A stretch of 37,370 nt of DNA from Oscillatoria sp. HE19RPO. GTDB lineage: Bacteria; Cyanobacteriota; Cyanobacteriia; Cyanobacteriales; Laspinemataceae. Below, piece after piece: positions 15,576 through 22,755 of the stretch; within the stretch, counting starts at the first letter, position 1, and each line of letters opens with the position of its first letter. The notes under the pieces are model-generated. The model worked only from the letters and a program-made list of their open reading frames with translations, was not told the DNA's origin and made no database searches. Position numbers and translations under genes: made by a program. The DNA lies in contig NZ_JAMXOT010000003.1 of the NCBI RefSeq assembly GCF_024220515.1, positions 1 through 37,370 on the forward strand. The letters are read 5' to 3'.

Positions 15576-17900
15576 ATGGAGAGCGCACCCAATCCTCAGC
15601 CGTTAACTCTTCACCACCCCGGTAATCAGTCACAGCTTGTGCCGATGCCTTATATGGCTGAATTCCAAGATCCAGATGAGGAAGAATTGGACCTCGGTCA
15701 GCTATTTGCCGTGATTCGTCGTCGAGCCTTTGTGATTCTGGGCGTTGCGACTCTCGTCACAGGTGGGGTGGCCGTCTGGACTGCCAACCAAACCCCAGAG
15801 TATGAAGGCAAGTTTCAAATTCTCGTCGAACCCGTCACCAGTCAGGATGATAATTTTTCTCGGATTTCTGCCCTAGCTGGGGGACTGGGCGGACAATTTC
15901 TGCAAGGACAGGGTTCGGGGTTGGATTATGATAGCCAACTTGCGGTTTTACAAAGTCCCAAACTAATGGACCCGATCGTTCAGCAACTCCAAGCTCGCTA
16001 TCCCGAACTGGACTATAACGCCTTGATTGGGGGCAACGAATCGCCTCTCTCCCTCGATCGCTTCAATAAAAATACGAAAATTCTCGAAGTTCGATACCGA
16101 GATGCGGAACCGGAGAAAATTCAATTTGTCTTGGAAACCCTCCAAAATGCTTACCTGCGCTATAGCTTAGAAGACCGCAAGAGCAATATTAGTCAGGGGA
16201 TTCAATTTATTGAAGACCAACTCCCACAATTGCGGCAACGGGTGGATACCCTGCAAGAACAACTCCAGAAGTTTCGGCAGCAGTACAATATTATTGAACC
16301 CCAGTTACAAGGGGAACAACTGGCTCAACAACTCACCAAACTAGATGACCAGCTTTTAGAAGCCCAAGCTCAACTGGTTCAGGAGCAACAATTGTATGAA
16401 ACCTTGCGCCGACAAATCGGACTTGAACCCGGGACTGCGATCGCCGCTTCGGTTCTCAGTGAAGCTCCCACCTATCAAGCTCGACTCAATCGCCTCAAAG
16501 AACTCGAAAATCAAATTGCCGCTGAATCAACTCGCTTTACCCCAAACTCACCCCAAGTTCAAGTCCTCTTAGAAGAGCGACGAACTATCGAATTGCTATT
16601 AGGACAGGAAGCCTCAGAAGTGTTAGGGAGTCAGCTACCCGGGGGCGTAGTGGGTAACCCCCAAGCTCCTTTTCAAAACACGATTCGCACCGGCTTGATT
16701 CAGGAAATGGTCAAAGCGGCCAGCCAAATTCAAGTCCTCCAAGTCCGAAATCAAGTGCTCGGGGAAGCGGCGAAAATGTTAAGCGAATACCGCGAACAAT
16801 TTCCGGTGATCTTGCGCCAGTACACGGATTTGCAGCGAGAACTCCAAATTGCTAACACCACCCTCACCGAATTGTTAGCCCGCAGGGAAGGGTTGCGGGT
16901 GGATGCAGCAGAACGAGAGATACCCTGGGAAGTGATTTCCTCAGCGACGATTCCTCGGAATGAAAATGGGGAGTTGGTTCCGGTTTCGCCGAGTCTGCCT
17001 CGGAACCTGGTTTTAGGGGCGATGTTGGGGTTGATGTTGGGATTTGGGGCGGCATTATTAGCCGAGCGCTTGGATAATGTGTTCCATTCTCCTGAAGACT
17101 TAAAAGATGCCACCCGCTTGCCGATTTTAGGATTAATACCGGCGAGCGATCGCTCGGTTGTCCTCCCCTCTGCGGATGCTCGTGGCGGTGCTGCTGTCCA
17201 AGATTTCCGCGATTTTGGCTTTTTAGAAGCATTCCGCGCCTTGAATGCCAATATCCGCTTCCTGACTCCCGGTAAACCCCTGCGTTCCGTGGCGATCGCC
17301 TCGGCAATTCCGGCAGAAGGTAAATCCACCGTGGCGGTCAATCTCGCCGAAGCTGCCGCATCAATGGGACAACGGGTTTTATTGGTGGATGCGGACTTAC
17401 GCTGGCCCCAAGTCCATAAACGCTTAGGATTACCCAACCGTCAAGGGTTAACCCATTTGATTGCGACGGAAATGGATATGAATGAAGCCATTCAGCGATC
17501 GCCCGTTGAACCCAATCTCTTCATCCTTACCGCTGGTGCCACCCCCCCTGACCCCATCAGGTTGTTGTCTTCTGAAAAAATGCACAACCTGATGCAGCAA
17601 TGGCACAGTTTATTTGACCTAGTGATTTATGACACCCCGCCCCTGCTGGGGGTCGTAGATGGTCGAGTATTAGCTGCCTATACCGATGGCATTGGGTTAG
17701 TCGTCAGCATCGGTCAAACCGAAAAACCCGCCATCCAACAAGCGATCGCCGAACTGCAAACTGGCAATACCAAAGTCCTGGGAATTATTGCCAACGGCGT
17801 CCAAGGACAAAACAGCGCCTGGGATTATAGCAGGCACTACAACAATGGAGGCGATCGGGAACTAGAAGCGGAGGAAGAAGAAGAAGCAATTTCTCTTTAA
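15576..17900 (+). CDS. Wzc-like polysaccharide co-polymerase / tyrosine autokinase
   Basis: This 774-residue protein is an inner-membrane chain-length regulator fused to a BY-kinase. The Wzz-type N-terminus (ELDLGQLFAVIRRRAFVILG) has the first membrane helix at about 48-68. A long periplasmic coiled coil follows (about 200-300, rich in QLRQRV, LQEQLQKFRQQ, QAQLVQEQQ). The second membrane helix is LVLGAMLGLMLGFGAALLAE (about 475-495). The kinase has Walker A PAEGKSTVAVN (about 580), Walker A' VLLVDADLRWP (about 600) and Walker B DLVIYDTPPLLG (about 681). The C-terminal tail holds only two tyrosines (DYSRHY) before an acidic run, unlike the Tyr cluster of Wzc. It works with the export protein upstream. 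Confidence 0.93.
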   Translation: MESAPNPQPLTLHHPGNQSQLVPMPYMAEFQDPDEEELDLGQLFAVIRRRAFVILGVATLVTGGVAVWTANQTPEYEGKFQILVEPVTSQDDNFSRISALAGGLGGQFLQGQGSGLDYDSQLAVLQSPKLMDPIVQQLQARYPELDYNALIGGNESPLSLDRFNKNTKILEVRYRDAEPEKIQFVLETLQNAYLRYSLEDRKSNISQGIQFIEDQLPQLRQRVDTLQEQLQKFRQQYNIIEPQLQGEQLAQQLTKLDDQLLEAQAQLVQEQQLYETLRRQIGLEPGTAIAASVLSEAPTYQARLNRLKELENQIAAESTRFTPNSPQVQVLLEERRTIELLLGQEASEVLGSQLPGGVVGNPQAPFQNTIRTGLIQEMVKAASQIQVLQVRNQVLGEAAKMLSEYREQFPVILRQYTDLQRELQIANTTLTELLARREGLRVDAAEREIPWEVISSATIPRNENGELVPVSPSLPRNLVLGAMLGLMLGFGAALLAERLDNVFHSPEDLKDATRLPILGLIPASDRSVVLPSADARGGAAVQDFRDFGFLEAFRALNANIRFLTPGKPLRSVAIASAIPAEGKSTVAVNLAEAAASMGQRVLLVDADLRWPQVHKRLGLPNRQGLTHLIATEMDMNEAIQRSPVEPNLFILTAGATPPDPIRLLSSEKMHNLMQQWHSLFDLVIYDTPPLLGVVDGRVLAAYTDGIGLVVSIGQTEKPAIQQAIAELQTGNTKVLGIIANGVQGQNSAWDYSRHYNNGGDRELEAEEEEEAISL

Positions 17901-17912
17901 ATCCCAAGGATG

Positions 17913-18200
17913 GGTCTTATGTCATTGGTCATTGGTCATTTGTCCTTGGTTGAGATGGGAGGATGGGAAAAAAGTTTGTAGTAACGACTTGCTGTCGTTG
18001 CTCTCGTGTTATGGCATAAGCCATAACACGAGCAGTCCCAGGGTCTAGCGCCTGCGTGGGAACTGGAGCGATCTCCTGATATCAGGGCGTTACTTGGCTG
18101 CCGCCAAGTAACGAGGCAACGACTGAAGTCGTTACTACGAACATCTCCCCCATCAACAAATGACCAATGACCAATGACCAATGACAAATGACATAAGACC
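17913..18200. repeat. 288-bp imperfect palindrome: heptad arms around a structured element
   Basis: GGTCTTATGTCATT at the left is the exact inverse of AATGACATAAGACC at the right. Both arms continue as TTGGTCA-type heptads and then GTTGATGGG-like sequence, for about 40-50 bases. Between them lies a GTAGTAACGACT element (17974-18142). The whole fills the gap between the converging kinase gene and the minus-strand gene at 18206, and would fold into a long hairpin in RNA from either side. Confidence 0.85.
17974..18142. mobile_element. GTAGTAACGACT structured element, complete copy
   Basis: Terminal inverted repeats are GTTTGTAGTAACGACTT and AAGTCGTTACTACGAAC. Inside are two perfect hairpins. 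The first is CTCGTGTTATGG/CCATAACACGAG (18003-18032), with a six-base loop. The second is CGTTACTTGGC/GCCAAGTAACG (18088-18113), with loop TGCC. A third small palindrome, CTGATATCAG, lies between them. It has the same architecture as copy A at 8656, with base changes that keep pairing. Confidence 0.8.
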
Positions 18201-18205
18201 CCAAA

Positions 18206-18625
18206 CTACCCATTAAACAACTCAAAAGTCTGCTGGCAAAAGATTTTCAACTTGTCCTGGACCTCAGCAACTGGCTCCGTTGCCCCTACAAAGCGCCAGT
18301 TTTCCACCGTGGAAAATCGCCATTGTTGTCCTTGATGGTTGTAACCGGCTGATTCGACTCCGATCGCCCGGCGATCGCCATCCAGGGGGTCCTCATGAAA
18401 CCGGATTTGAACTAAAATACTCCGACTCTGCAATGAGCGACTCCATCCGGGAAAGTGAAATCCAATATCAATAGAATCCGGATCCACCAGTTCCTGGGTA
18501 TTCGGGTCATTCACCCAGGGTTTCAAATCTGCCCGTGCGTCAGGAAACTGTAACTTAAAAAGATTAACGACTGCCGCAATCTTGCTGGCGAGTTCAAAAT
18601 TTTTAACCTGTTCTGCTGCATTCAC
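18206..18625 (-). CDS. Conserved-type hypothetical protein, 139 residues
   Basis: I do not recognise a family. The protein is soluble, with a helical N-terminus (AAEQVKNFELASKIAAVVNLFKL). An alternating-hydrophobic middle follows (DSIDIGFHFPGWSRSLQSRSILVQIRF), then a Gly/Trp-containing segment (YNHQGQQWRFSTVENWRFVGA) and a C-terminal helix ending FCQQTFELFNG. This layout suggests one compact alpha/beta domain. I chose GTG at 18625 because a GGAGG lies ten bases upstream; the TTG at 18631 is only four bases from it. It converges on the polysaccharide kinase gene across the 288-bp palindrome. Plausible codon structure with no signal peptide supports a real cytoplasmic protein. Confidence 0.65.
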   Translation of the reverse strand: MNAAEQVKNFELASKIAAVVNLFKLQFPDARADLKPWVNDPNTQELVDPDSIDIGFHFPGWSRSLQSRSILVQIRFHEDPLDGDRRAIGVESAGYNHQGQQWRFSTVENWRFVGATEPVAEVQDKLKIFCQQTFELFNG

Positions 18626-18763
18626 GCCCAATTATCCTCCACTCACGAATAGATATTGATGTTAAACCGTTTAGATTGAGGGTCGTCTTTTAAGACTCGG
18701 TAAAAATTTCATCAGTTTAAATGAACGGCACGGGGTGGCTTTAGGCCAAAATATTATGTTGAT

Positions 18764-18790
18764 AACGGTACCGCAAGTATGGGTACCGTT
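18764..18790 (+). promoter_or_regulatory. Inverted repeat AACGGTACC in the leader of the next gene
   Basis: AACGGTACC and GGTACCGTT form a perfect 9-bp inverted repeat with a nine-base spacer. It ends 24 bases before the ATG at 18815. It could be a repressor operator or an RNA hairpin ahead of the AGGAA ribosome-binding site (18802-18806). Only one copy was noticed. Confidence 0.5.
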
Positions 18791-18814
18791 TCCGAACGAG
18801 TAGGAATTACACCC

Positions 18815-19201
18815 ATGTCTATACCCTGTCAAATCGTTGTAGAAGGAAATCCGGCAATTATCTATGCCAGTAGAAATGGAGCGCCAGACAAAGTTCGACG
18901 CATCCTCAAACCCTTTCTCGGTAAATTTTGCCAAGAACGAGAGGCGGCTGGAGAATACCACGATACACCGGAGTGCTTAGTAGCCCAGATTGTAGTTCGT
19001 TTCGGCTTTGAAATTTGTGAAGATGATTTCTCTAACCTCAAAGTCAGCATGACTTACGACCCCAATGCAGAATACATCTACTCCGTAGAATCTGATTTAA
19101 CCGTCCAGGTTTGGATTCCAGAAGAAGAGTATCGAAAAAATCCCGATGTGGGATTGAAAGGTTGCCGTCTATTACCCGAGGAAGGTTGGAAAATCGATTA
19201 A
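18815..19201 (+). CDS. Conserved-type hypothetical protein, 128 residues
   Basis: The protein begins MSIPCQIVVEGNPAIIYASR and has GAPDKVRRILKPFLGKFC, then ECLVAQIVVRFGFEICEDDF. An acidic, beta-rich C-terminal half follows (MTYDPNAEYIYSVESDLTVQVWIPEEEY). No membrane segment or signal is visible. The ATG at 18815 is favoured over the one at 18779 because AGGAA sits eight bases upstream, and because the earlier ATG lies inside an inverted repeat. I recall such short acidic proteins from cyanobacteria but cannot give a function. It is transcribed divergently from the gene at 18625, sharing a spacer of about 190 bases. Confidence 0.7.
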   Translation: MSIPCQIVVEGNPAIIYASRNGAPDKVRRILKPFLGKFCQEREAAGEYHDTPECLVAQIVVRFGFEICEDDFSNLKVSMTYDPNAEYIYSVESDLTVQVWIPEEEYRKNPDVGLKGCRLLPEEGWKID

Positions 19202-19377
19202 ATGTCATAACGCTGTCAATCGGTCAAAGTTGAGAGGGGCGCGCGGGTTTGCCCCTATCCTGATGTTAGGACTGACGCACTGAGACGATGGAGAGGGGCA
19301 ACTTCGGGGGTTTAAACCCTCGCCCAGTCAAGGGGGTAAATTTAAGGACGAAAAATTGGGGTTTCATGTAGGGGCGC

Positions 19378-19430
19378 AATGCTTGCGCCCTCTTGACTCT
19401 TGTCTCTTGACTCTTGTCTTCCTGCTACTG
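19378..19430. repeat. Solo GGGCGCAATGC palindrome and short direct repeats
   Basis: GTAGGGGCGCAATGCTTGCG matches the inner palindrome of the elements at 1, 30679 and 37275, but the MITE arms are absent. It is followed by two copies of CTCTTGACTCTTGTC-type sequence (19391-19420). The rest of the 19202-19473 gap shows no gene. Confidence 0.65.
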
Positions 19431-19473
19431 TACCGAAACCCTGATCGAATGTAGAACAGCGATCGCCGCCCAT

Positions 19474-21876
19474 TTACTCACCCGGGGACGGCGAACCCTT
19501 GAGTGCCAAATCCGGTAAGGAATTGGATGCCGGGAGAACCCGAACCCGGGCGAATTTGAGGCCCGAGACTCCCGGTTGGGGTTCGACTGTACCAAAGTCT
19601 ATCTTCTCGTCCACCCAACCTTCCCGGGCTAAATAGCGCAAATACTGCTCATACTCTTCCCATTCCTTGTTCGTCGCATAAACCACGGTTAACATCCCCG
19701 GACGGGTAATCCGATCGCCGGTTTGCGCTTCTACTCCCTTGTCAATTCGTTTTTTGACAATTTCATACCGGGTATCCCGGGTTCCGCGAACATCAAACAG
19801 TTTTTCTGTTTTTTCATCATGAAAAATATCCACGGTGCAATCTTGCACCAAAACCAGATGGGTCACTTCTAGGGTCGTTTGGTAATCCGCTTGAATTCTC
19901 AATGCCACCCGCGCACAGTCACAAACCGCTCGCAGTTGTTCATAGCGTAAACTGTGTAGATGAAAGCGGGAAAACGATGGATTAATCGCGGACCCGGCAT
20001 AAATCATGTGATCAATGCCATCGCTACATTCCACATCACAGTAATGAGGAATGATTTTCTGCATTTTCTCCTGCCAAATCTCCCAAGTGTCTCTTAAGCG
20101 TGCGTTAATTTGATTAACCGTCTCGTCATAGCGCGATCGCGCCAGATAAACGCACTCATGTTCATTATCACAAGCGCGTCGATAGGTTGCCACTGCCTCG
20201 GCAGCTAATGGGGAACAGTTGCAAAAATAGTCAAAATACCCTTCCAGATGCTCTTTCAAATACTCGATCGCCGTGATTTCTCCATCCACGGTCACCCCAC
20301 GTTGGATCCCCTGAATGCGTTCCAGCAGATCCAGTCTCAGTTGTTCGACAAAACTCTGTTCATCAGCGGCACAAACCGCTTCCACCACGGCTAAACCCAA
20401 CTGAAACTGTTCGATTAAATCCGCTTCAATGGCTCGATTTCGCTCGTCTGAGGACCCCCGAATATCCGATATTCCATACAGGGGATACAGTTCGGCAAAA
20501 ACGATCGCCTCCGGTGGCAATCCCCAACTGCGCCGTTCTAACTCCTGAACAAACCGCCATTCTACCGAGGGATGAATGTTTGTAAATTGGGTCAACCGTT
20601 GTTGGACAATTTGGCGCAATGCTACCGTAAACGGTGCAATCAGTTCCTCTCCCCGGCGAATATCAATGGCATGGAAGTGATGGGGTTGAGACTTAGTTAA
20701 CCCCACTAATCCCACCATTTGCTGGGATTTGGACGGCGATCGCCGTCCCAATCGGGAATCATTCCCACTCACCTGCACCACCAGGGGAATCAATAACAAG
20801 GAGCGCACTCCCGCTTCTACCAGTTGCTTCTCGCATTCTCCGGTCCAATCTGCACTCAAATCCGTGACATTCCAGATCCGATTGGCGTCTGCTGCTTGCC
20901 GGAAGTGGGACCCTTGGAGGGAGTCGAGAGGATAACTGGTGACGCTCAAGTTTCTCGATTCGGTTTCCACAAACAGGCGGACGGGATCTCGCTCGGTACT
21001 CAGGATAAAACTGTTGTCACATCTAAACAAGGATTTGAGGTGCTGATTAATTTGCCGAAAGCGATCGGGACGTAAAATTGAGTGGGTACTAATCAGTAAC
21101 CGGGAAATCTGCCGAATGGTCTCCCGAATGGTCACATCCATCCCTTCTAGCAGGAGTAATCCCTCAACGCGATAATTTTCCCAACAGACGCGCTGTTCCA
21201 AGCTTTCTAGGGTAGAGAGGTCCGTCAAGCTTTCGGGATTTTCGGGTCCGGAGTGCTGTTCTAAGCGTAAATCGGCAAATTCATCTTGCTCGGGATCCAG
21301 GGGAATGATTTTGAGTCCTGCCGTATTCACCCAAAACTCGATTATCCTGGGTTCTGAGTAGTTCGGACTATGAAAGCTGACGATCGCCGGTTCATCCCAT
21401 CCTAACTGACTCTGGAAATCAATTCCATAGCGATCGCCCAAAATTCGCAACAGCACCTGACGCCGATATAACTGTTCCAGGTCCTGGCGATCATCTTCAC
21501 TTAGGTGATCCTGTAGCAAATGGTGCAACAACCTTTGGCGATCGTCGCGACTTTGTTGTTCTAGACTCGCCTGAATTCCCGCCAGTTGACACAAGGTTGG
21601 ATTCCCATAACAAACGGTAAAATTTTGGGGTTCAACGGCTGCGATTAACAGTTTCGTCCCCCGTCCCAAGCGACTGAGACAGTCTAAATTGTCCTTCCAA
21701 ATTCTAATTTTTTCCCCTTCCGACGACGCCGGTAAATCCCCAGACAGGCTCTGCCACAGTGCATCCCCATCGGACAGTGATTCCTGATTTGCCGTTGGGG
21801 AAAACTCCCCGGAAAGCGGATCTATCTCCCTATAGGAGTCTATACCTCTATTGAAGATTGACGGAGAATCATTCAT
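19474..21876 (-). CDS. Large GAF-domain sensory-type protein, function unknown
   Basis: The protein has 800 residues. About residues 70-200 look PAS-like (TKLLIAAVEPQNFTVCYGNPTLCQLAG, then a helical stretch and a beta segment IIEFWVNTAGLKIIPL). A GAF domain follows at about 250-440 (TIRETIRQISRLLIST ... SLFRCDNSFILS ... AGVRSLLLIPLVV ... HHFHAIDIRRGEELIAPF). The C-terminal 340 residues (from EWRFVQELERRSWGLPPEAI to FDVRGTRDTRYEIVKKRIDKG) form a further domain I do not recognise. It has several cysteines and histidines (HYCDVECSDGIDH). No histidine kinase, GGDEF or other output motif is visible. A signal-input role is inferred from GAF alone. The gene is monocistronic, with long repeat-rich spacers on both sides. 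Confidence 0.82.
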   Translation of the reverse strand: MNDSPSIFNRGIDSYREIDPLSGEFSPTANQESLSDGDALWQSLSGDLPASSEGEKIRIWKDNLDCLSRLGRGTKLLIAAVEPQNFTVCYGNPTLCQLAGIQASLEQQSRDDRQRLLHHLLQDHLSEDDRQDLEQLYRRQVLLRILGDRYGIDFQSQLGWDEPAIVSFHSPNYSEPRIIEFWVNTAGLKIIPLDPEQDEFADLRLEQHSGPENPESLTDLSTLESLEQRVCWENYRVEGLLLLEGMDVTIRETIRQISRLLISTHSILRPDRFRQINQHLKSLFRCDNSFILSTERDPVRLFVETESRNLSVTSYPLDSLQGSHFRQAADANRIWNVTDLSADWTGECEKQLVEAGVRSLLLIPLVVQVSGNDSRLGRRSPSKSQQMVGLVGLTKSQPHHFHAIDIRRGEELIAPFTVALRQIVQQRLTQFTNIHPSVEWRFVQELERRSWGLPPEAIVFAELYPLYGISDIRGSSDERNRAIEADLIEQFQLGLAVVEAVCAADEQSFVEQLRLDLLERIQGIQRGVTVDGEITAIEYLKEHLEGYFDYFCNCSPLAAEAVATYRRACDNEHECVYLARSRYDETVNQINARLRDTWEIWQEKMQKIIPHYCDVECSDGIDHMIYAGSAINPSFSRFHLHSLRYEQLRAVCDCARVALRIQADYQTTLEVTHLVLVQDCTVDIFHDEKTEKLFDVRGTRDTRYEIVKKRIDKGVEAQTGDRITRPGMLTVVYATNKEWEEYEQYLRYLAREGWVDEKIDFGTVEPQPGVSGLKFARVRVLPASNSLPDLALKGSPSPGE

Positions 21877-22353
21877 AATTTTGGGATAGATGCTGTTTGG
21901 GCCTGCTGGTCTTCACACTGATGCCGTTGGCTGGACTTTCGTTATTTTTAAACCCTGTAGGATGCAGATTGTGGAGAGAATCCCTGAGCTATTATTGGGT
22001 GACTCTGCTCCACCGAAGCTGCTTCACAATTAGCCCGGTCTTTGATTTATTTTTGTTGACTGAAAGCCATCTTCTCACCCAGGTGATATAAAAGGCCCTT
22101 TTTATTTTCTTTGCTTAAAAATGATGATAGCCGATTTCGAGCGAAGTGCCAAGTTAGAGGGCTCAGGCTGAGGGTAGGGATCCGGCCAAAATTTTAAGCG
22201 ATTTCTAGTCCGGGGGGACAAGATGGGTTGGAAATCGGTTTTTTTGACAAACTCTGTAGCCATCAGCAGTTTTATCTAGGCGGTAAAATCGGGTTTCTGT
22301 CCGCATTTTTTGAAAGCTGTACTGGCGTACTCGGTGTCCCATTTGATGAATTT
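21877..22353. other. Spacer upstream of the GAF gene with no credible gene
   Basis: A 64-codon plus-strand frame (21897-22091) is hydrophobic but has no ribosome-binding site and no recognisable family, so it is not called. The DNA otherwise looks non-coding. A CGGTTTTTTTGAC stretch at about 22228 could end a short transcript, but no matching stem was found. Confidence 0.35.
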
Positions 22354-22408
22354 ATAGCGGTTCTCGCACTCTCCAAAAATGTACGTGAATAAATGTGGGA
22401 ACCGCTAT
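22354..22408. repeat. Inverted repeat ATAGCGGTTC ... GAACCGCTAT
   Basis: ATAGCGGTTC pairs exactly with GAACCGCTAT across about 35 bases, with imperfect extension inward (TCGCAC against GTGG). Palindromes with an AGCGGTTC core are a familiar cyanobacterial repeat. It directly precedes the MITE at 22414. Confidence 0.6.
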
Positions 22409-22413
22409 ATGAA

Positions 22414-22552
22414 TAGACCTCTTGCAAAAAAAAGGATTGATCCCCCCAACCCCCCTTAGAGATCCCCCTCCCGTCCCCCTTAAGAAGGGGGAAGCCAGAG
22501 GAATAAATGTTTATTTACTGGGGGGCTTTAAAGAATTTTGCAAGAGCTCTAA
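22414..22552. mobile_element. 139-bp MITE with CTCTTGCAAAA ends and TA flanks
   Basis: The left end TAGACCTCTTGCAAAA and the right end TTTTGCAAGAGCTCTA are inverted repeats, with two mismatches. The inside holds the palindrome CCCCCTTAAGAAGGGGG (about 22475-22491) and a C-rich stretch. No gene is encoded. The outer TA on both sides may be the target duplication. Confidence 0.7.
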
Positions 22553-22595
22553 TATAGGAAACGATAAAATCGTGACGTTGTAATAAGAAAGATAA

Positions 22596-22740
22596 CGACT
22601 GAAGTCGTTACTACGAACATGAGGGAACGACTGAAATCGGGACGTTGTACTAAGGGAATTGCAAAAAATAAACCCGCCAAAACGTTCGTAGTAACCCCTT
22701 CAGGGGTTTCTTTAAACGACTGAAGTCGTTACTACGAACT
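22596..22740. repeat. Mosaic of MITE end and GTAGTAACGACT arms
   Basis: ATAACGACTGAAGTCGTTAC (22594-22613), followed by TACGAAC, is a lone arm pair of the structured element. From 22654, after TAA, the sequence GGGAATTGCAAAAAATAAA matches the left end of the TAA-type MITE. It then runs into CCAAAACGTTCGTAGTAAC, the small hairpin CCCCTTCAGGGG and GACTGAAGTCGTTACTACG. The junction CCAAAACGTTCG recurs at 30703, and ACGAACTTAAGAGAA at 22734 recurs at 30864. It lies 3' of ubiD. Confidence 0.65.
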
Positions 22741-22755
22741 TAAGAGAATAACCGA

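Noticed and set aside
21897-22091. 64-codon hydrophobic plus-strand frame
   Set aside because: It has no Shine-Dalgarno sequence, no recognisable family and an irregular hydrophobic pattern. It lies in the leader of the GAF gene.
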